Position numbers and translations under genes: made by a program. A stretch of DNA of 64,000 nucleotides from Epinephelus fuscoguttatus (lineage: Eukaryota; Chordata; Actinopteri; Perciformes; Serranidae). Under the pieces are notes generated by a model. The model was not told the origin of the DNA. It did not search any database and was given only the letters and a program-made list of their open reading frames with translations. This document shows, piece by piece, positions 51,501 through 58,362 of the stretch (the stretch's first letter is position 1; each line of letters begins with the position of its first letter). The stretch is taken from the NCBI RefSeq assembly GCF_011397635.1, contig NC_064767.1, forward strand, positions 16,593,537-16,657,536. Direction: 5' to 3'.

Positions 51501-51740
51501 TGTAAGCATCAAAGTCATCGATTATGTCGACCAGTCATGGCAGCCATAGCGCTCCACCTTACCTCTGGCTCCCCGCAGTCACACTCTTCTCCCTCCTCCA
51601 CATATCCATTGCCGCACTTCTGGCCTCCATAGAGCACCTTGACCTCTGGCATATTGTCCAAACACATGCCCACACCTTTCTCCAGACTGGCAGCAAGGTC
51701 CTTCTTACTGCATGTACTGAACACTGTTGGGAATGGATAC
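12501..51740 (-). CDS. adam12: Adam12, metalloprotease-disintegrin, C-terminal 564 residues (12 exons, 5' part outside window)
   Basis: ADAM12 (meltrin alpha) is a membrane-anchored metalloprotease-disintegrin acting in cell adhesion, myoblast fusion and shedding. The window holds exons 51563-51740, 43752-43841, 41221-41416, 40992-41100, 40308-40506, 35318-35395, 33324-33432, 32844-32982, 27602-27710, 23262-23522, 14149-14324 and 12501-12552. All have GT-AG borders and matching phases. In order they give the end of the metalloprotease, disintegrin, cysteine-rich ([19 protein letters not shown]), EGF-like ([20 protein letters not shown]), transmembrane ([17 protein letters not shown]) and a proline-rich cytoplasmic tail. 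Ectodomain identity to human ADAM12 is very high. The tail is diverged but keeps [18 protein letters not shown]. The upstream exons with the HExxH site were not seen and should lie above 64000. Confidence 0.95.
12676..12990. mobile_element. hAT-type non-autonomous element in adam12 last intron
   Basis: The ends are cagtgattcccaa and ttgggaaccactg (12 of 13 matching when inverted). They are flanked by cactatag (12668-12675) and cactatac (12991-12998), an 8-bp target duplication with one mismatch. A related copy is at 62321-62634. Confidence 0.88.
13068..13530. repeat. Interspersed repeat with degenerate T-rich minisatellite
   Basis: It begins with gggcccctgggcacag, continues as loose units such as tttgtagtcattttg to about 13480, and ends with tgacattttgcaggtagtgg. 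It is the same kind of unit as 1360-1600, in an adam12 intron. Confidence 0.6.
14149..14324 (-). CDS. adam12: adam12 exon: cytoplasmic tail, conserved SH3-ligand block
   Basis: In phase 0 it reads [20 protein letters not shown], which matches the human [18 protein letters not shown], then [16 protein letters not shown] and [11 protein letters not shown]. This conserved block is what anchors the tail exons to ADAM12. Another frame gives a longer Met-initiated open frame that must not be used. The donor is gtcagt. Confidence 0.9.
15365..16100. repeat. Teleost interspersed repeat
   Basis: The blocks gcccaaaaactgcagttcat, ccactcaaggctggctc, aaataaacatgtttacagcc and gcattattaagggcgtggtc are, from memory, parts of a repeat common in perciform genomes. 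Its class was not determined. It lies in the adam12 intron before the 14.2-kb exon. Confidence 0.5.
16647..16671. repeat. Poly(A) run
   Basis: About 24 consecutive A beside the inverted repeat that follows. It could be the tail of a retro-inserted fragment, though no source was identified. Confidence 0.6.
16709..16874. repeat. Short fold-back element, 32-bp arms
   Basis: Arms 16709-16740 and 16843-16874 are inverted copies with one mismatch (aggaaaactttgctgatatt at the left). The 102-bp loop is GC-rich. Confidence 0.75.
16875..24053. other. adam12 introns, mostly unassigned, around the 23.3-kb exon
   Basis: Apart from the 23262-23522 exon, no gene was found. A possible TIR pair (cagtggtagaagtagtattc near 19021 and acttgagtaaatgtacttag ending near 20997) resembles a known fish hAT repeat, but its interior is unassigned. 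The rest shows short open frames without resemblance. Confidence 0.4.
23262..23522 (-). CDS. adam12: adam12 exon: cytoplasmic tail, second block
   Basis: Eighty-seven codons in phase 0 on both sides, starting [20 protein letters not shown] and ending [15 protein letters not shown], rich in Pro, Ser and His. A strong pyrimidine tract ending tttacag precedes it. The donor gtttgt is weaker. One other frame is also open, but only this one joins both neighbours in phase. Confidence 0.78.
24054..24840. mobile_element. hAT-type element, interrupted by a second one
   Basis: The ends cagtggttctcaa and ttgagaaccactg form a perfect 13-bp terminal inverted repeat. The flanking octamers atcgttat and actgtatt match at only 4 of 8, so the target duplication has decayed. 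The interior is split by the element at 24154-24679. Confidence 0.75.
24154..24679. mobile_element. hAT-type element nested in 24054-24840
   Basis: The ends are cagtggttctcaaa and tttgaaaaccactg. The target duplication agttagag (24146-24153) / agttacag (24680-24687) matches 7 of 8. No transposase frame remains. Confidence 0.88.
25021..25321. mobile_element. hAT-type MITE with perfect target duplication
   Basis: A perfect 8-bp duplication, catttgaa, flanks it at 25013-25020 and 25322-25329. The ends cagggatatc and acatcccta are partly inverted copies. The interior has gccgatacc-type words like the 42-kb element. Confidence 0.88.
26772..26798. repeat. (CA)n microsatellite
   Basis: A pure CA run of about 27 bases in an adam12 intron. 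Confidence 0.95.
27602..27710 (-). CDS. adam12: adam12 exon: cytoplasmic tail, first proline-rich block
   Basis: It reads [20 protein letters not shown] then [16 protein letters not shown] after one base completing the Arg codon of the preceding exon. RKPPPKP is a typical SH3-ligand core. Similarity to the mammalian tail is weak. The call rests on splice sites (tatag acceptor, gtgagt donor), phase fit on both sides and composition. An exon between this and the transmembrane exon could have been missed. Confidence 0.8.
27843..28472. mobile_element. DNA transposon with TIR aagggtgttttcaca
   Basis: The left end aagggtgttttcacatttag and the inverted right end aaggtgttttcacacttggt match over about 20 bases. 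It has no coding frame, and the target duplication is unclear. The terminal theme (gtgttttcacac) is shared with the elements at 38.85 and 63.67 kb. Confidence 0.7.
28473..30096. other. adam12 intron, nothing recognised
   Basis: AT-rich intron sequence with no exon, RNA gene or clear repeat boundary seen. Confidence 0.5.
31043..31259 (+). pseudogene. Broken exon-like frame inside Harbinger-like element
   Basis: It starts [20 protein letters not shown] and continues with basic residues to a TAA at 31166-31168. In the shifted frame from about 31162 it continues as [20 protein letters not shown] then [12 protein letters not shown], up to a donor gtaagt at 31260. The RxRELRD...TD.QLA.FLLD block is one I know from uncharacterised, transposon-spread fish proteins. 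One frameshift breaks this copy. Confidence 0.55.
31448..31545. repeat. 44-bp tandem duplication
   Basis: The unit containing actgatactgtgcatattgg is repeated with a 44-base period, two full identical copies and a partial third. It is inside the nested transposon. Confidence 0.85.
32844..32982 (-). CDS. adam12: adam12 exon: transmembrane segment
   Basis: It encodes [40 protein letters not shown] and STLEKL: a hydrophobic span of about 22 residues followed by a basic stop-transfer cluster as in human ([15 protein letters not shown]). The donor gtgaca follows two bases of an Arg codon. Confidence 0.94.
33324..33432 (-). CDS. adam12: adam12 exon: EGF-like domain
   Basis: It encodes [20 protein letters not shown], then [16 protein letters not shown], and splices in phase 1 (donor gtaggg) to the transmembrane exon. 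The frame stays open past this donor to 33157, as discussed in the findings: human ADAM12 makes its secreted short form at this junction. Confidence 0.95.
33433..35317. other. adam12 intron, nothing recognised
   Basis: A Pro-rich open frame on the minus strand at 33715-33993 comes from a G/C-run-rich stretch and has no exon borders. No repeat boundary was recognised. Confidence 0.5.
35318..35395 (-). CDS. adam12: adam12 exon: cysteine-rich end and EGF-like start
   Basis: Twenty-six codons in phase 0, [20 protein letters not shown] then KCNGRG. It lacks a Met, so a Met-initiated open-frame search would miss it. The acceptor ttatag and donor gtgagt are clear. Confidence 0.95.
35960..36896. mobile_element. 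Degenerate DNA transposon of a common fish family
   Basis: Blocks such as tctgaaatgtggactcgtca, gaccacaggacact and gcagcgacgaactgtgttta, and the end cccaacttttttggaatttg (just before gtcgta at 36896), match a TA-flanked transposon repeat I recognise from many fish. The left boundary is approximate, and the transposase is riddled with stops. Confidence 0.6.
36897..38848. other. adam12 intron, nothing recognised
   Basis: No exon, RNA or well-bounded repeat was found. The short open frames here are unsupported. Confidence 0.5.
38850..39572. mobile_element. DNA transposon copy A of the 63.7-kb family
   Basis: From gctttgatccgaatcaggga onward it aligns with 63690 to the window end, sharing gttctcacggcagcatttac, cttgattggtcagaatttcc and aacgttgaagaagagtaca. 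The right end reads gcaggtgtgaaagcatcct, the inverse of the left end of copy B. Copy A has about 210 extra bases around 39060-39275. Its own left end is eroded. Confidence 0.7.
39573..40307. other. adam12 intron next to the 40.3-kb exon, nothing recognised
   Basis: No exon or repeat boundary was identified. Confidence 0.5.
40308..40506 (-). CDS. adam12: adam12 exon: cysteine-rich domain, second part
   Basis: It encodes [40 protein letters not shown] and [19 protein letters not shown], nearly identical to human. The acceptor reads tgtag and the donor gtgagt. Confidence 0.96.
40507..40991. other. Short adam12 intron with homeodomain-like AT motifs
   Basis: This 485-bp intron holds several TAATTA/CAATTA words between 40690 and 40850 (caattagcttac, gtaattagctgc) and no repeats. 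It could be a conserved regulatory element, but only alignment would show it. Confidence 0.25.
40992..41100 (-). CDS. adam12: adam12 exon: cysteine-rich domain
   Basis: It encodes [20 protein letters not shown] then [16 protein letters not shown]. The donor gtaaga follows two bases of an Arg codon. A 120-bp intron separates it from the preceding exon. Confidence 0.95.
41221..41416 (-). CDS. adam12: adam12 exon: disintegrin loop to cysteine-rich domain
   Basis: It encodes [40 protein letters not shown] and [15 protein letters not shown]. The disintegrin loop carries SSNSCDLPE rather than RGD, as in other ADAM12 proteins. The donor gtaaat follows one base of a Gly codon. Confidence 0.96.
42094..42575. 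mobile_element. hAT-type element with GATACC subrepeats
   Basis: The ends tagagatgtaccaatacca and (inverted) tagagttgtaccgatacca match at 17 of 19. The target duplication atcgtaac (42086-42093) / attgtaac (42576-42583) matches 7 of 8. Both ends carry repeated gatac/ccgat words, probable transposase-binding subterminal repeats. Confidence 0.9.
43752..43841 (-). CDS. adam12: adam12 exon: disintegrin domain
   Basis: Thirty codons in phase 0, [20 protein letters not shown] then [10 protein letters not shown]. The CC and CxxC cysteine spacing fits the ADAM12 disintegrin. An intron of about 7.7 kb separates it from the preceding exon. Confidence 0.96.
43842..45836. other. adam12 intron, nothing recognised
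   Basis: No exon was found between the 43.8-kb exon and the hairpin at 45.8 kb. GC-richer stretches around 45300-45800 hold short open frames with no family resemblance. Confidence 0.45.
45837..46021. repeat. Perfect 44-bp inverted repeat with 97-bp loop
   Basis: Arms 45837-45880 and 45978-46021 are exact reverse complements (left arm begins gctgacttgtatcatcagaa). The loop contains a second small stem, cctgacag / ctgtcagg. It could be a fold-back MITE or a transcribed hairpin. No target duplication was found. Confidence 0.9.
46459..47493. mobile_element. TTAA-flanked DNA transposon with TIR agggccagtgtgtaa
   Basis: The ends agggccagtgtgtaaaat and (inverted) agggccagtgtgtaatat match at 17 of 18. 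TTAA lies on both sides (46455-46458 and 47494-47497). TTAA targets are typical of piggyBac and Kolobok-type elements, and the AGGG start favours the latter (inference). The interior carries an exon-like frame and a (TA)n run near 47336-47352. Confidence 0.8.
46821..47111 (+). CDS. Exon-like frame carried by the TTAA transposon
   Basis: It starts at an ATG with good context (gctgcaATGG) and reads [40 protein letters not shown], then [10 protein letters not shown] strong splice donor (gtaagt) overlaps its end near 47109. The acidic YLFEPEYTEEEL-type leader resembles the start of transposon-spread fish proteins annotated as P2X7-receptor-tail-like. This is from memory and only a resemblance. 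The rest of any such protein is not in the element. It could be a captured first exon or a transposon gene relic. Confidence 0.4.
   Translation: MDDFERNFEEFLVADTDPEPYLFEPEHTDEELHMFDAERARREAECTEWDLVLLLPSLGRYIIRKKSAAESASQGVKLRLLFLADDGSGSFSPVAW
47498..51562. other. Long adam12 intron, nothing recognised
   Basis: About 4 kb without a clear repeat boundary or exon. Some stretches (48180-48520, 48780-48960) look like unique, possibly conserved sequence, but this cannot be judged alone. Confidence 0.45.
51563..51740 (-). CDS. adam12: adam12 exon: metalloprotease end and disintegrin start
   Basis: After one base of a split codon it reads [20 protein letters not shown], then [13 protein letters not shown], then [20 protein letters not shown]. 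This is the last helix of the catalytic domain and the first disintegrin cysteines. The acceptor is ttgtag and the donor gtaagg. Confidence 0.95.
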
Positions 51741-52990
51741 CTACAAGAAGAATGGAATATCAAGGTTGACTGAAATGAAGACAAGATTTCATGACATGAA
51801 AAATACCAGGAGATGGAAGAAATCCTGCTTTGTGTGCTTTTACTGGTCTGAAATCAAAATGGTCTGCAGTGGGTGGACTCAATCATTCCGCTGAGCCAGA
51901 ACACAGACACAGCTTTCACTGAGACCTTTGTTCAATCTGCTCTTTCAAGAGGCCCTTCACACAAATTTAATGGTCTACTGACGTTGTACTGTATGAGCTC
52001 CAGTTCAATAGATTTTCAATCCTCCTCAATACATAAACGGCCCATCAAGTATCCAGAGAAACATTTTCTCTGGCAGCTACATCTTCAAGAGGCATATCCT
52101 GGATACACCGGGACAGTTTAAGCAACTGACTGGAGGGAAGAGTACGAGGAGGGGTATGTTGGATGTGGATAACTTGTGTGTGTGAGCACACGTGTGTGTA
52201 TGTGGAACCTTGGTAAAATAGCAAGACCGAAACCACATCATTTCTAACACATTAATTTCACTCCCTGGTATCGCTTACCTGAAGGGCTGACTAATGTCTA
52301 ATTTAGTGAGGAAAGAAATTGGATTTCGTATTGAAAACGAGAAAATGTTATGACTTTAAAGATGAAACTGTGTGATATGCCAGTAACAGCTGTGAGGCCC
52401 AAGGGAATGGTCCTCCTGCTAGAGTGAGCTTCTGTGAGTCTAGGAACCAAGGACCAGAAATAAATAGGGAAAGAGATATGGAGAGTGAAAAACAAATATA
52501 ATATGTAGATAAGCAGGAAAAAGAAACTGAATATAAAGATTGGGGACAGAGACAGACCAAAACACACCCAAGGCTTAGATAAAAAGACAGAAAACCATCC
52601 ATGAAGAGAAAAGGGATGGATGAAAACATGGACCAAACAAGAAAACAGCCAAAGTCTGGTTGCTCTACCAGAGTTAATGCCAGTTTGGTGGTCAAGGGTG
52701 GCACAGGCTGCATATTTCTGTCTGAATGCGACCCGAGCCTGACGCATTTAATGTCAAGCCCAGTTCAGACCAAAGATTCACGACAAGACAAGATGAAACA
52801 GGCAATTACATACAATGCGCCGTTCTGCAACATTCTATAAACCTGCCGGTTCACACCAATGACACTTGATGAGATGGTGCATCATCTCTGTGCTACGGCT
52901 CTCTGTACTTGTGTTCTGATTTACAGCTTTTCAGGCTTTCTACTTAATCCGTCAATTAGAATGTGTGTGGGTGTGTGAGGGGGTGTAAAC
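51741..52990. other. adam12 intron upstream of the disintegrin exon, nothing recognised
   Basis: The preceding exon, which should encode the zinc-binding HExxHxxGxxH and the sequence just before YPFP, was searched for by eye on the minus strand and not found. Confidence 0.5.
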
Positions 52991-53595
52991 TAGGGCATTA
53001 ACAGAAAAGTCGATTTGTCGACGTGTCGACGTCAGTGGCACAAGTCGACACCCCCCGGGAGGAGTCGACAAGTCGTGTGTTTTTTCCCTTTCTCTCTCTC
53101 TGTCTGTGCTTGTGTACGGAATGCAATCGCTGCCTCTGATTGGCTTAAGGCCCGAACATACTCGGGCGGAATGTACGCGGAACGGACTCCATGGAGGTCC
53201 GCGCGGACTTAAAGTGGACGTCTGCAAGCCCTGTGTGCACAAAGCTCAGATTTACGACCACGAGGACTCTGCTCCGCACACCAGTGACTGCTCGACATGT
53301 ATTTTTCACATCGCGGGGATTTTTCACGGACATTTTTACAGGAAACTACAATGCGGAAGTGCGCTCGACTATGAAAGCCCGAATGACTACGGACATTCCT
53401 TGCAGAGTCCGCTCCGCTAATAGTACGCCCGAGTATGTTCGGGCCTGAGAGCGACAGACACACATCAAGTGTGGAGATACTTCACTTTCCTCTGCAGTGT
53501 CAATGTGATGATGTCATAAAATGACTTGTCGACTCAACTTAGACTTTATTGACAGATAAGTCGACCTGAAAAAAATCAAAGTCGTTAATGCCCTA
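52991..53595. mobile_element. hAT-type MITE with perfect TSD, interrupted
   Basis: The perfect 12-bp ends tagggcattaac / gttaatgcccta are flanked by exact octamers gtgtaaac at 52983-52990 and 53596-53603. Subterminal gtcgac words are repeated at both ends. It is interrupted by the element at 53148-53446. Confidence 0.93.
53148..53446. mobile_element. TIR element nested in the 52991 MITE
   Basis: The outermost 21 bases at each end are perfect inverted copies (left begins aggcccgaacatactcgggc). No clear target duplication was seen, so the superfamily is unknown. It is GC-richer than its host element. Confidence 0.85.
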
Positions 53596-53603
53596 GTGTA
53601 AAC

Positions 53604-55067
53604 GCATACAGCAAGCATCAGTGATCAACTGTTCGACACCAGCACACCATGAGGATGGAAACAGAGGGCTCAGAGGGGACTGTGCACCTGCTGCAGCAAG
53701 CAAACATGCCGTCTGCGGTCATTTTGTCTTGACCAGTGGACTTCACTACAAGCCGACTGGTTCTAGAAACGGGTGACATGCCTTACATTCTAAAACCAGC
53801 CACCGGTGATTTGACCAGCCGAGTTGCGGGTGACACCATCAGCCGGCTTGAGTCAAGCTCAGACCGACCAGTTCACACCGCTGCAACTTTTCTCTGCAGC
53901 GTTCTAAAACTGTTTTGTCTCGTCGCAAATCATTGTTCTGAACTGCGCTTAACATTACTGAAGCACTGAGTTTGTCCCTGTTTGCTGCTGCTGCTAACTG
54001 GAAAAGGCCAGAATGTTTCGAGCAAGTACACTCAGCTTTGGGTAACGGTCGGTGACGAATTATCGTTTCATATCGACCACTGTTAATGTTGACGATAACG
54101 CTCCTAAATATTTACCACCTTAAATAGCCTTTGTGTTGCATTCATGTGTTGTCAATGTAACGGAAATTTCTGCATACTGTCTTATTATGCTCACGACAAT
54201 GGACACCACGAGAACAGAGGTGCCTGTATGATTGTTACTGTAGCAACAGTGCCCTGTAACAGATTCATCTTGTCCTTGGTCAGATCACACAAAACTGGTT
54301 CAAACCAGTATTTCTTATCAACTGCCTGGATACCTCTGTTGTGTGACCTTTCTGCCCTGTCTGTAAATGTCTGACTGTTAGTTACTGTTTTCAGCTCTCA
54401 CTCTACAGATACTGAAGTCTCTGTATGACCTGACTGCTCTTCTCGAAAGAATAAACCACACAAAAGACTTTGTTTTCTCTTACAGTCTTTATTCAGCCTC
54501 CTCATAGAAGACATTCTTCTTCTATTAGATCACGTGTTCATGTCCCAACACTGAACAAGAAGTAGCCCAAGACAGGCAGCAGGTCAGCCATACGCCGACC
54601 CAACCCAAACATCTTTTGCAAATATTTATCTGAACCCCGCCTGACGCTTCTGGTTCTGTCAGGCTCGGGTTGGGTATTCACACCCAAGGAGAGACACAAA
54701 TACAAAACTGAGAGGCAAAATGACCAAAAAAGGTAAAAATATGGCTAATGATTAAAAACTACAACTACCACAAATGATCAGAAAGGAAGGATATCTTGCT
54801 ACTTAACCAAAACAACCACAAGAAAACAATGGTGTAAAAACTACCATAAAGAGATGATGAGAGATCTTGCAGTTTGGGTGTCTTGTGCCTGTGTAGGAGA
54901 AATAGAAAGGCCTTTACATGTGTGTGTGTCCAGGGGTCTGGTGTCTCATCCATGGCTATTGGCTATTCAGAGTTATAAATGCCAGCTATTTCTTGATATT
55001 GTTTCACCTAAGAATATCTCAAGTTGTTTATCTGGCATTATTTATTGCACCAAATAAATAACGTAAC
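53604..55067. other. adam12 intron, nothing recognised
   Basis: No exon or bounded repeat was identified. Confidence 0.45.
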
Positions 55068-55217
55068 TAGGGCTGGGCAATAAAACGATCTTGAAACAGG
55101 ATCGCCAGTCTGCAGTGTTGGGGATTCGTGTCATTCACTGCAAAGTTTGTGCTGAGGTGAGTGAGCTGAGGTAGGGACGAATCGAAGGTAGCGTGGACAT
55201 AACGAAAAGAGGGGACA

Positions 55218-55451
55218 ATGAGTGGAAGTAAGGAGCAAAGCGGAGGTAAACCTGAAAAAGAGCTTGCGCTATCCTCAAAAACAGATGAATTTGTGGATAA
55301 AAAAGGTTACACGTCTCCAATAATTTGAAAGTGGTTTGGCTACTTGAAAGGTGACGACGCCCGGACAAAGACAGTCTGCAAAATATGTTGTCGGTTGGTG
55401 CCAACCAGGACGGGAGACACAACACACCTTGTGCATTACCTGAAAAGGTAG
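55218..55451 (+). pseudogene. BED zinc-finger fragment of hAT transposase
   Basis: It opens MSGSKEQSGGKPEKELALSS. After a TGA (55326-55328), at or next to an expected Trp, it continues KWFGYLKGDDARTKTVCKIC, then CRLVPTRTGDTTHLVHYLKR: the CxxC...HxxxH of a BED finger. The stop inactivates it. Confidence 0.75.
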
Positions 55452-55475
55452 CATCCCAGTGACTACACTGAGAGC

Positions 55476-55816
55476 TAGGGCTGCAACGAATAATCAGTGA
55501 CTATTCTAGTAATCGACTACTCAGTTTGAGTTATTTTTCATAGAGAAGTACTATAAAAGTACCTCAAAATACTCTTATTGCAGCTTCTTACGTTCAAATA
55601 TCGGCAGCTTTACACACTCTCCCATGACAGTAAACTAAAAACATTTGGTGTGAGTACGAAACAAGACATTAGATGACATAATTTTGGGGTTTGGGCGAGA
55701 CAGATTGACGTTTTTCAACATTTGAACACATTTTTCAATAAAATAATTAGTCGACTAATTGAAGAAATAATCGACAGATGAGTCGACAATGAAAATAATC
55801 ATTAGTTGAAGCCCTA
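55476..55816. mobile_element. hAT-type MITE nested in the ZBED transposon
   Basis: The ends tagggctgcaacgaataat and (inverted) tagggcttcaactaatgat match at 15-16 of 19. The exact target duplication ctgagagc is at 55468-55475 and 55817-55824. It cuts the transposase coding region. Confidence 0.93.
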
Positions 55817-55934
55817 CTGAGAGCATGAAAATCCAGGCCAAAACTGCAGTAAGTCCACCAACAAGTGTTCAATGGCCGAGCACTTTTGCTGCTGTGGGCA
55901 GTGCTAGTGGGGCTGCACCAGAACAGCCACAAAA

Positions 55935-56083
55935 GTGTCCTCTTTTGCTGCCATAACCCCGTATGAGAAGCAATCGAAAAGGAGCAGAGATATAACAGAT
56001 GCAGTGTCATACTTTCTAGCCAAAGTCATGATACCCATGAGCACCGTGGGGAAAGATGGGTTCAAGAAACTAAATAAAGATGA
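55935..56083 (+). pseudogene. hAT transposase fragment (after BED finger)
   Basis: The frame reads SFAAITPYEKQSKRSRDITD, then AVSYFLAKVMIPMSTVGKDG and FKKL. It matches the ITxAVxxFIAKDMxPxSTVExxGF segment typical of ZBED/hAT transposases. It stops close to the right terminus, so the catalytic part was deleted. Confidence 0.7.
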
Positions 56084-56116
56084 TGATAATATTTTTTGCC
56101 ATATCACCCAGCCCTA

Positions 56117-58362
56117 TATTTAACTACAAATAATGTACTGGTTGGGTATTGCCAAGAACCAAGGCTCTAACATTAAACATTTCTAAACCGGCCTCTGTGC
56201 TTTAACCTCCTCTAAGACCTGTGTCCTGCTTTGGTCTTTCTAACACACTGGCAGTATGAAACAAAAGCCACAGGGCATCCAGTACTACATCCCAGTGTAA
56301 GAGAGTAACATAACCAAGCCTCGGCCTCATGCTTCATGCCAGCTTACAAACAAGAGCAGCCTCACAAGACACAGTAAAGCAGGCTTTAGGCTGTATAATG
56401 AGTATCTCACAGCTCACACAGTCATAATGGGACATAGTCTAGCTTCATTGGGAGGACGTACAGGATGTTGGGCGGCAGGGAGCAATGGCTAGCAGAGAAG
56501 ATTGGCAGACATGGCACAGAGAGAGAGGCAGCTGGCATCGGATGCTTGAAAAGCTCGACTTCAGACACAGACATGTCACACACATACTTATGCGGCGATA
56601 GACTGACTGGGGTCTTCAAACGCAACGGGGCGTGGAGACTGTCTGCAAAGCTCGCAGCTTCACGGGACAGATTTGTGAAAATTCAACATTACACAGAATA
56701 TGTTTATGGAGCCTGGCGTTGGACAGAGGTGGAGGTTTGTGTGTGATGCTTTGCCTTTGCCTGAGGGGGATTTGGCTGTTGCTGCTGCATGGATATTTCA
56801 CTGCTGTTAGTTGACTATGGTGAAGCTCCTCCTGAGGGGACTGGCGATAACGGTGGAGGCATTCAATGGGAAAGAAATATGCCCCCCCCCCCCCACGAGA
56901 GAGCACACATTTCCTGGGAACATGGAACACAGAAAAACATCCTTTTCTAACGGCCACTCTTGGGTGAAACCGCAGCGTCCACTTCACTCACACTGTCCAC
57001 CTTGGCTGCTCTCATCTCCTGCTGACCAAAAGCCAATCTACCTGTCTCTGCCTGCCCTCGTCTGCTCCCATAATCCACTTGTTAGAGTCTCTTCACCACC
57101 GTAACAGAAAAAGAGCTTTGCTGCCCTGTGTGCTGAGACCCATGTACAAAACCAAGGATAGACAGACTATGCAAATCAAGCCATGTCACGGAGCAGACCG
57201 AGCCCCTTGTAAATAGCATGGGCTGCCACTGATAACAAAACACAGGCATGCTGTGGGATCAGCGCAAGGGGCTGGAATGTGTACAAGGGGTAAACAAAGT
57301 CTGTTCTCAATAACCCGGCATTAATGGTTAAAGTTGGGGAGTTGGAGATTTCTTCACTGAGGAAAATCAGTTTCTTTGGACCAAATCAGACCCACATGGA
57401 AAGTTTTAACAAGATCCAAAGGATATATGTGTGTTAAAAACAACATAAATTCAGGTCTATGAACACAGCCTTGCTTTGGGTTAACTCCCTTTTGCGGACT
57501 ATTGAATGATTTATCTTCTTAAACACTGACAGTCTCTGAGCATAAACCAAAAACACACTTAATCACCAGGGTTAACCTGTCCAAGCATATGTTCTCCATC
57601 ACTAATACACTACACACCCCTCCTACTGGTTTCATGATGTAAAATAAAAACAATTTATGCTAGTAAATGCCAAAGCTGACACACAAAAAACATAAAAGTG
57701 ATGTAATATTACTGATTGGGCTTTGAATCTGTGAAATGACATTTACATCCAATTAAACGCTGCTTTCTACAAGTGAGCGATTAAGACGTGCTCAGTCATT
57801 TATACGCTCGACTATTTAAAGCAGAGGGCACCTCGAGCAGCCATGATGGCAGCCAAGGAATCATTCTAAATGATCTATCTTTAACTGATGTCTAATGTGG
57901 CCGGTGATTGTGTATGAACAGGGCCTTGATAATTGAGCTGCAGCCCTAATTTGCAGCTGACATCCCCGCAGGTAACAGGTGCCCACTCCTTCCTGATAAC
58001 AGATGCCGTGTCAGCCTCAAAGGGTGTCAAGGGATGCTGCAAGAATATCGTGCTTCTCTGTCACCCATTGTCTGGTGTGGTTCTTTATGACAATGAGCAG
58101 ACACACCAAAGGAGTTTACTGTCCAGACACTGATTAGCACAAATGCAAAGTAAAGGCCAGAATATATTGTGGTGCTTTCCAAGTGTTTTTGTGCCATCGG
58201 CTGAAAGTCTGCGGCTTTCAGGGGGAGGATGGAAATTAATTTAGTGAACAGGAAAAGACAACATTAAATTACTGCTCAGACACTGACTGTGGAAGTATGG
58301 AGAATGTTTCAAGTGCAGTAGGCTATGCAGCTAGACAATGGCTTGTTGGTGAACTGCAACAT
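56117..58362. other. Adam12 intron with possible conserved non-coding stretch
   Basis: No exon was seen. The part 57700-58140 has no repeats and contains balanced, motif-rich sequence (ccttgataattgagctgcag), which by eye looks like conserved non-coding DNA. A C11 run lies near 56883. Confidence 0.3.

Larger units (their letters stand above)
55068..56116. mobile_element. ZBED-type hAT transposon remnant, internally deleted
   Basis: The ends tagggctgggcaata and (inverted) tagggctgggtgata match. The flanks aacgtaac and tatttaac share 5 of 8, an eroded target duplication. The plus-strand interior encodes a BED zinc-finger start and a later transposase piece. Most of the transposase, including the RNase-H core, is missing. 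A MITE sits in the middle. Confidence 0.8.

Noticed and set aside
52298..52747. 149- and 121-codon overlapping minus-strand frames
   Set aside because: Low-complexity hydrophobic and Phe/Ser-rich translations of an A/G-rich plus strand; no domain and no splice context.
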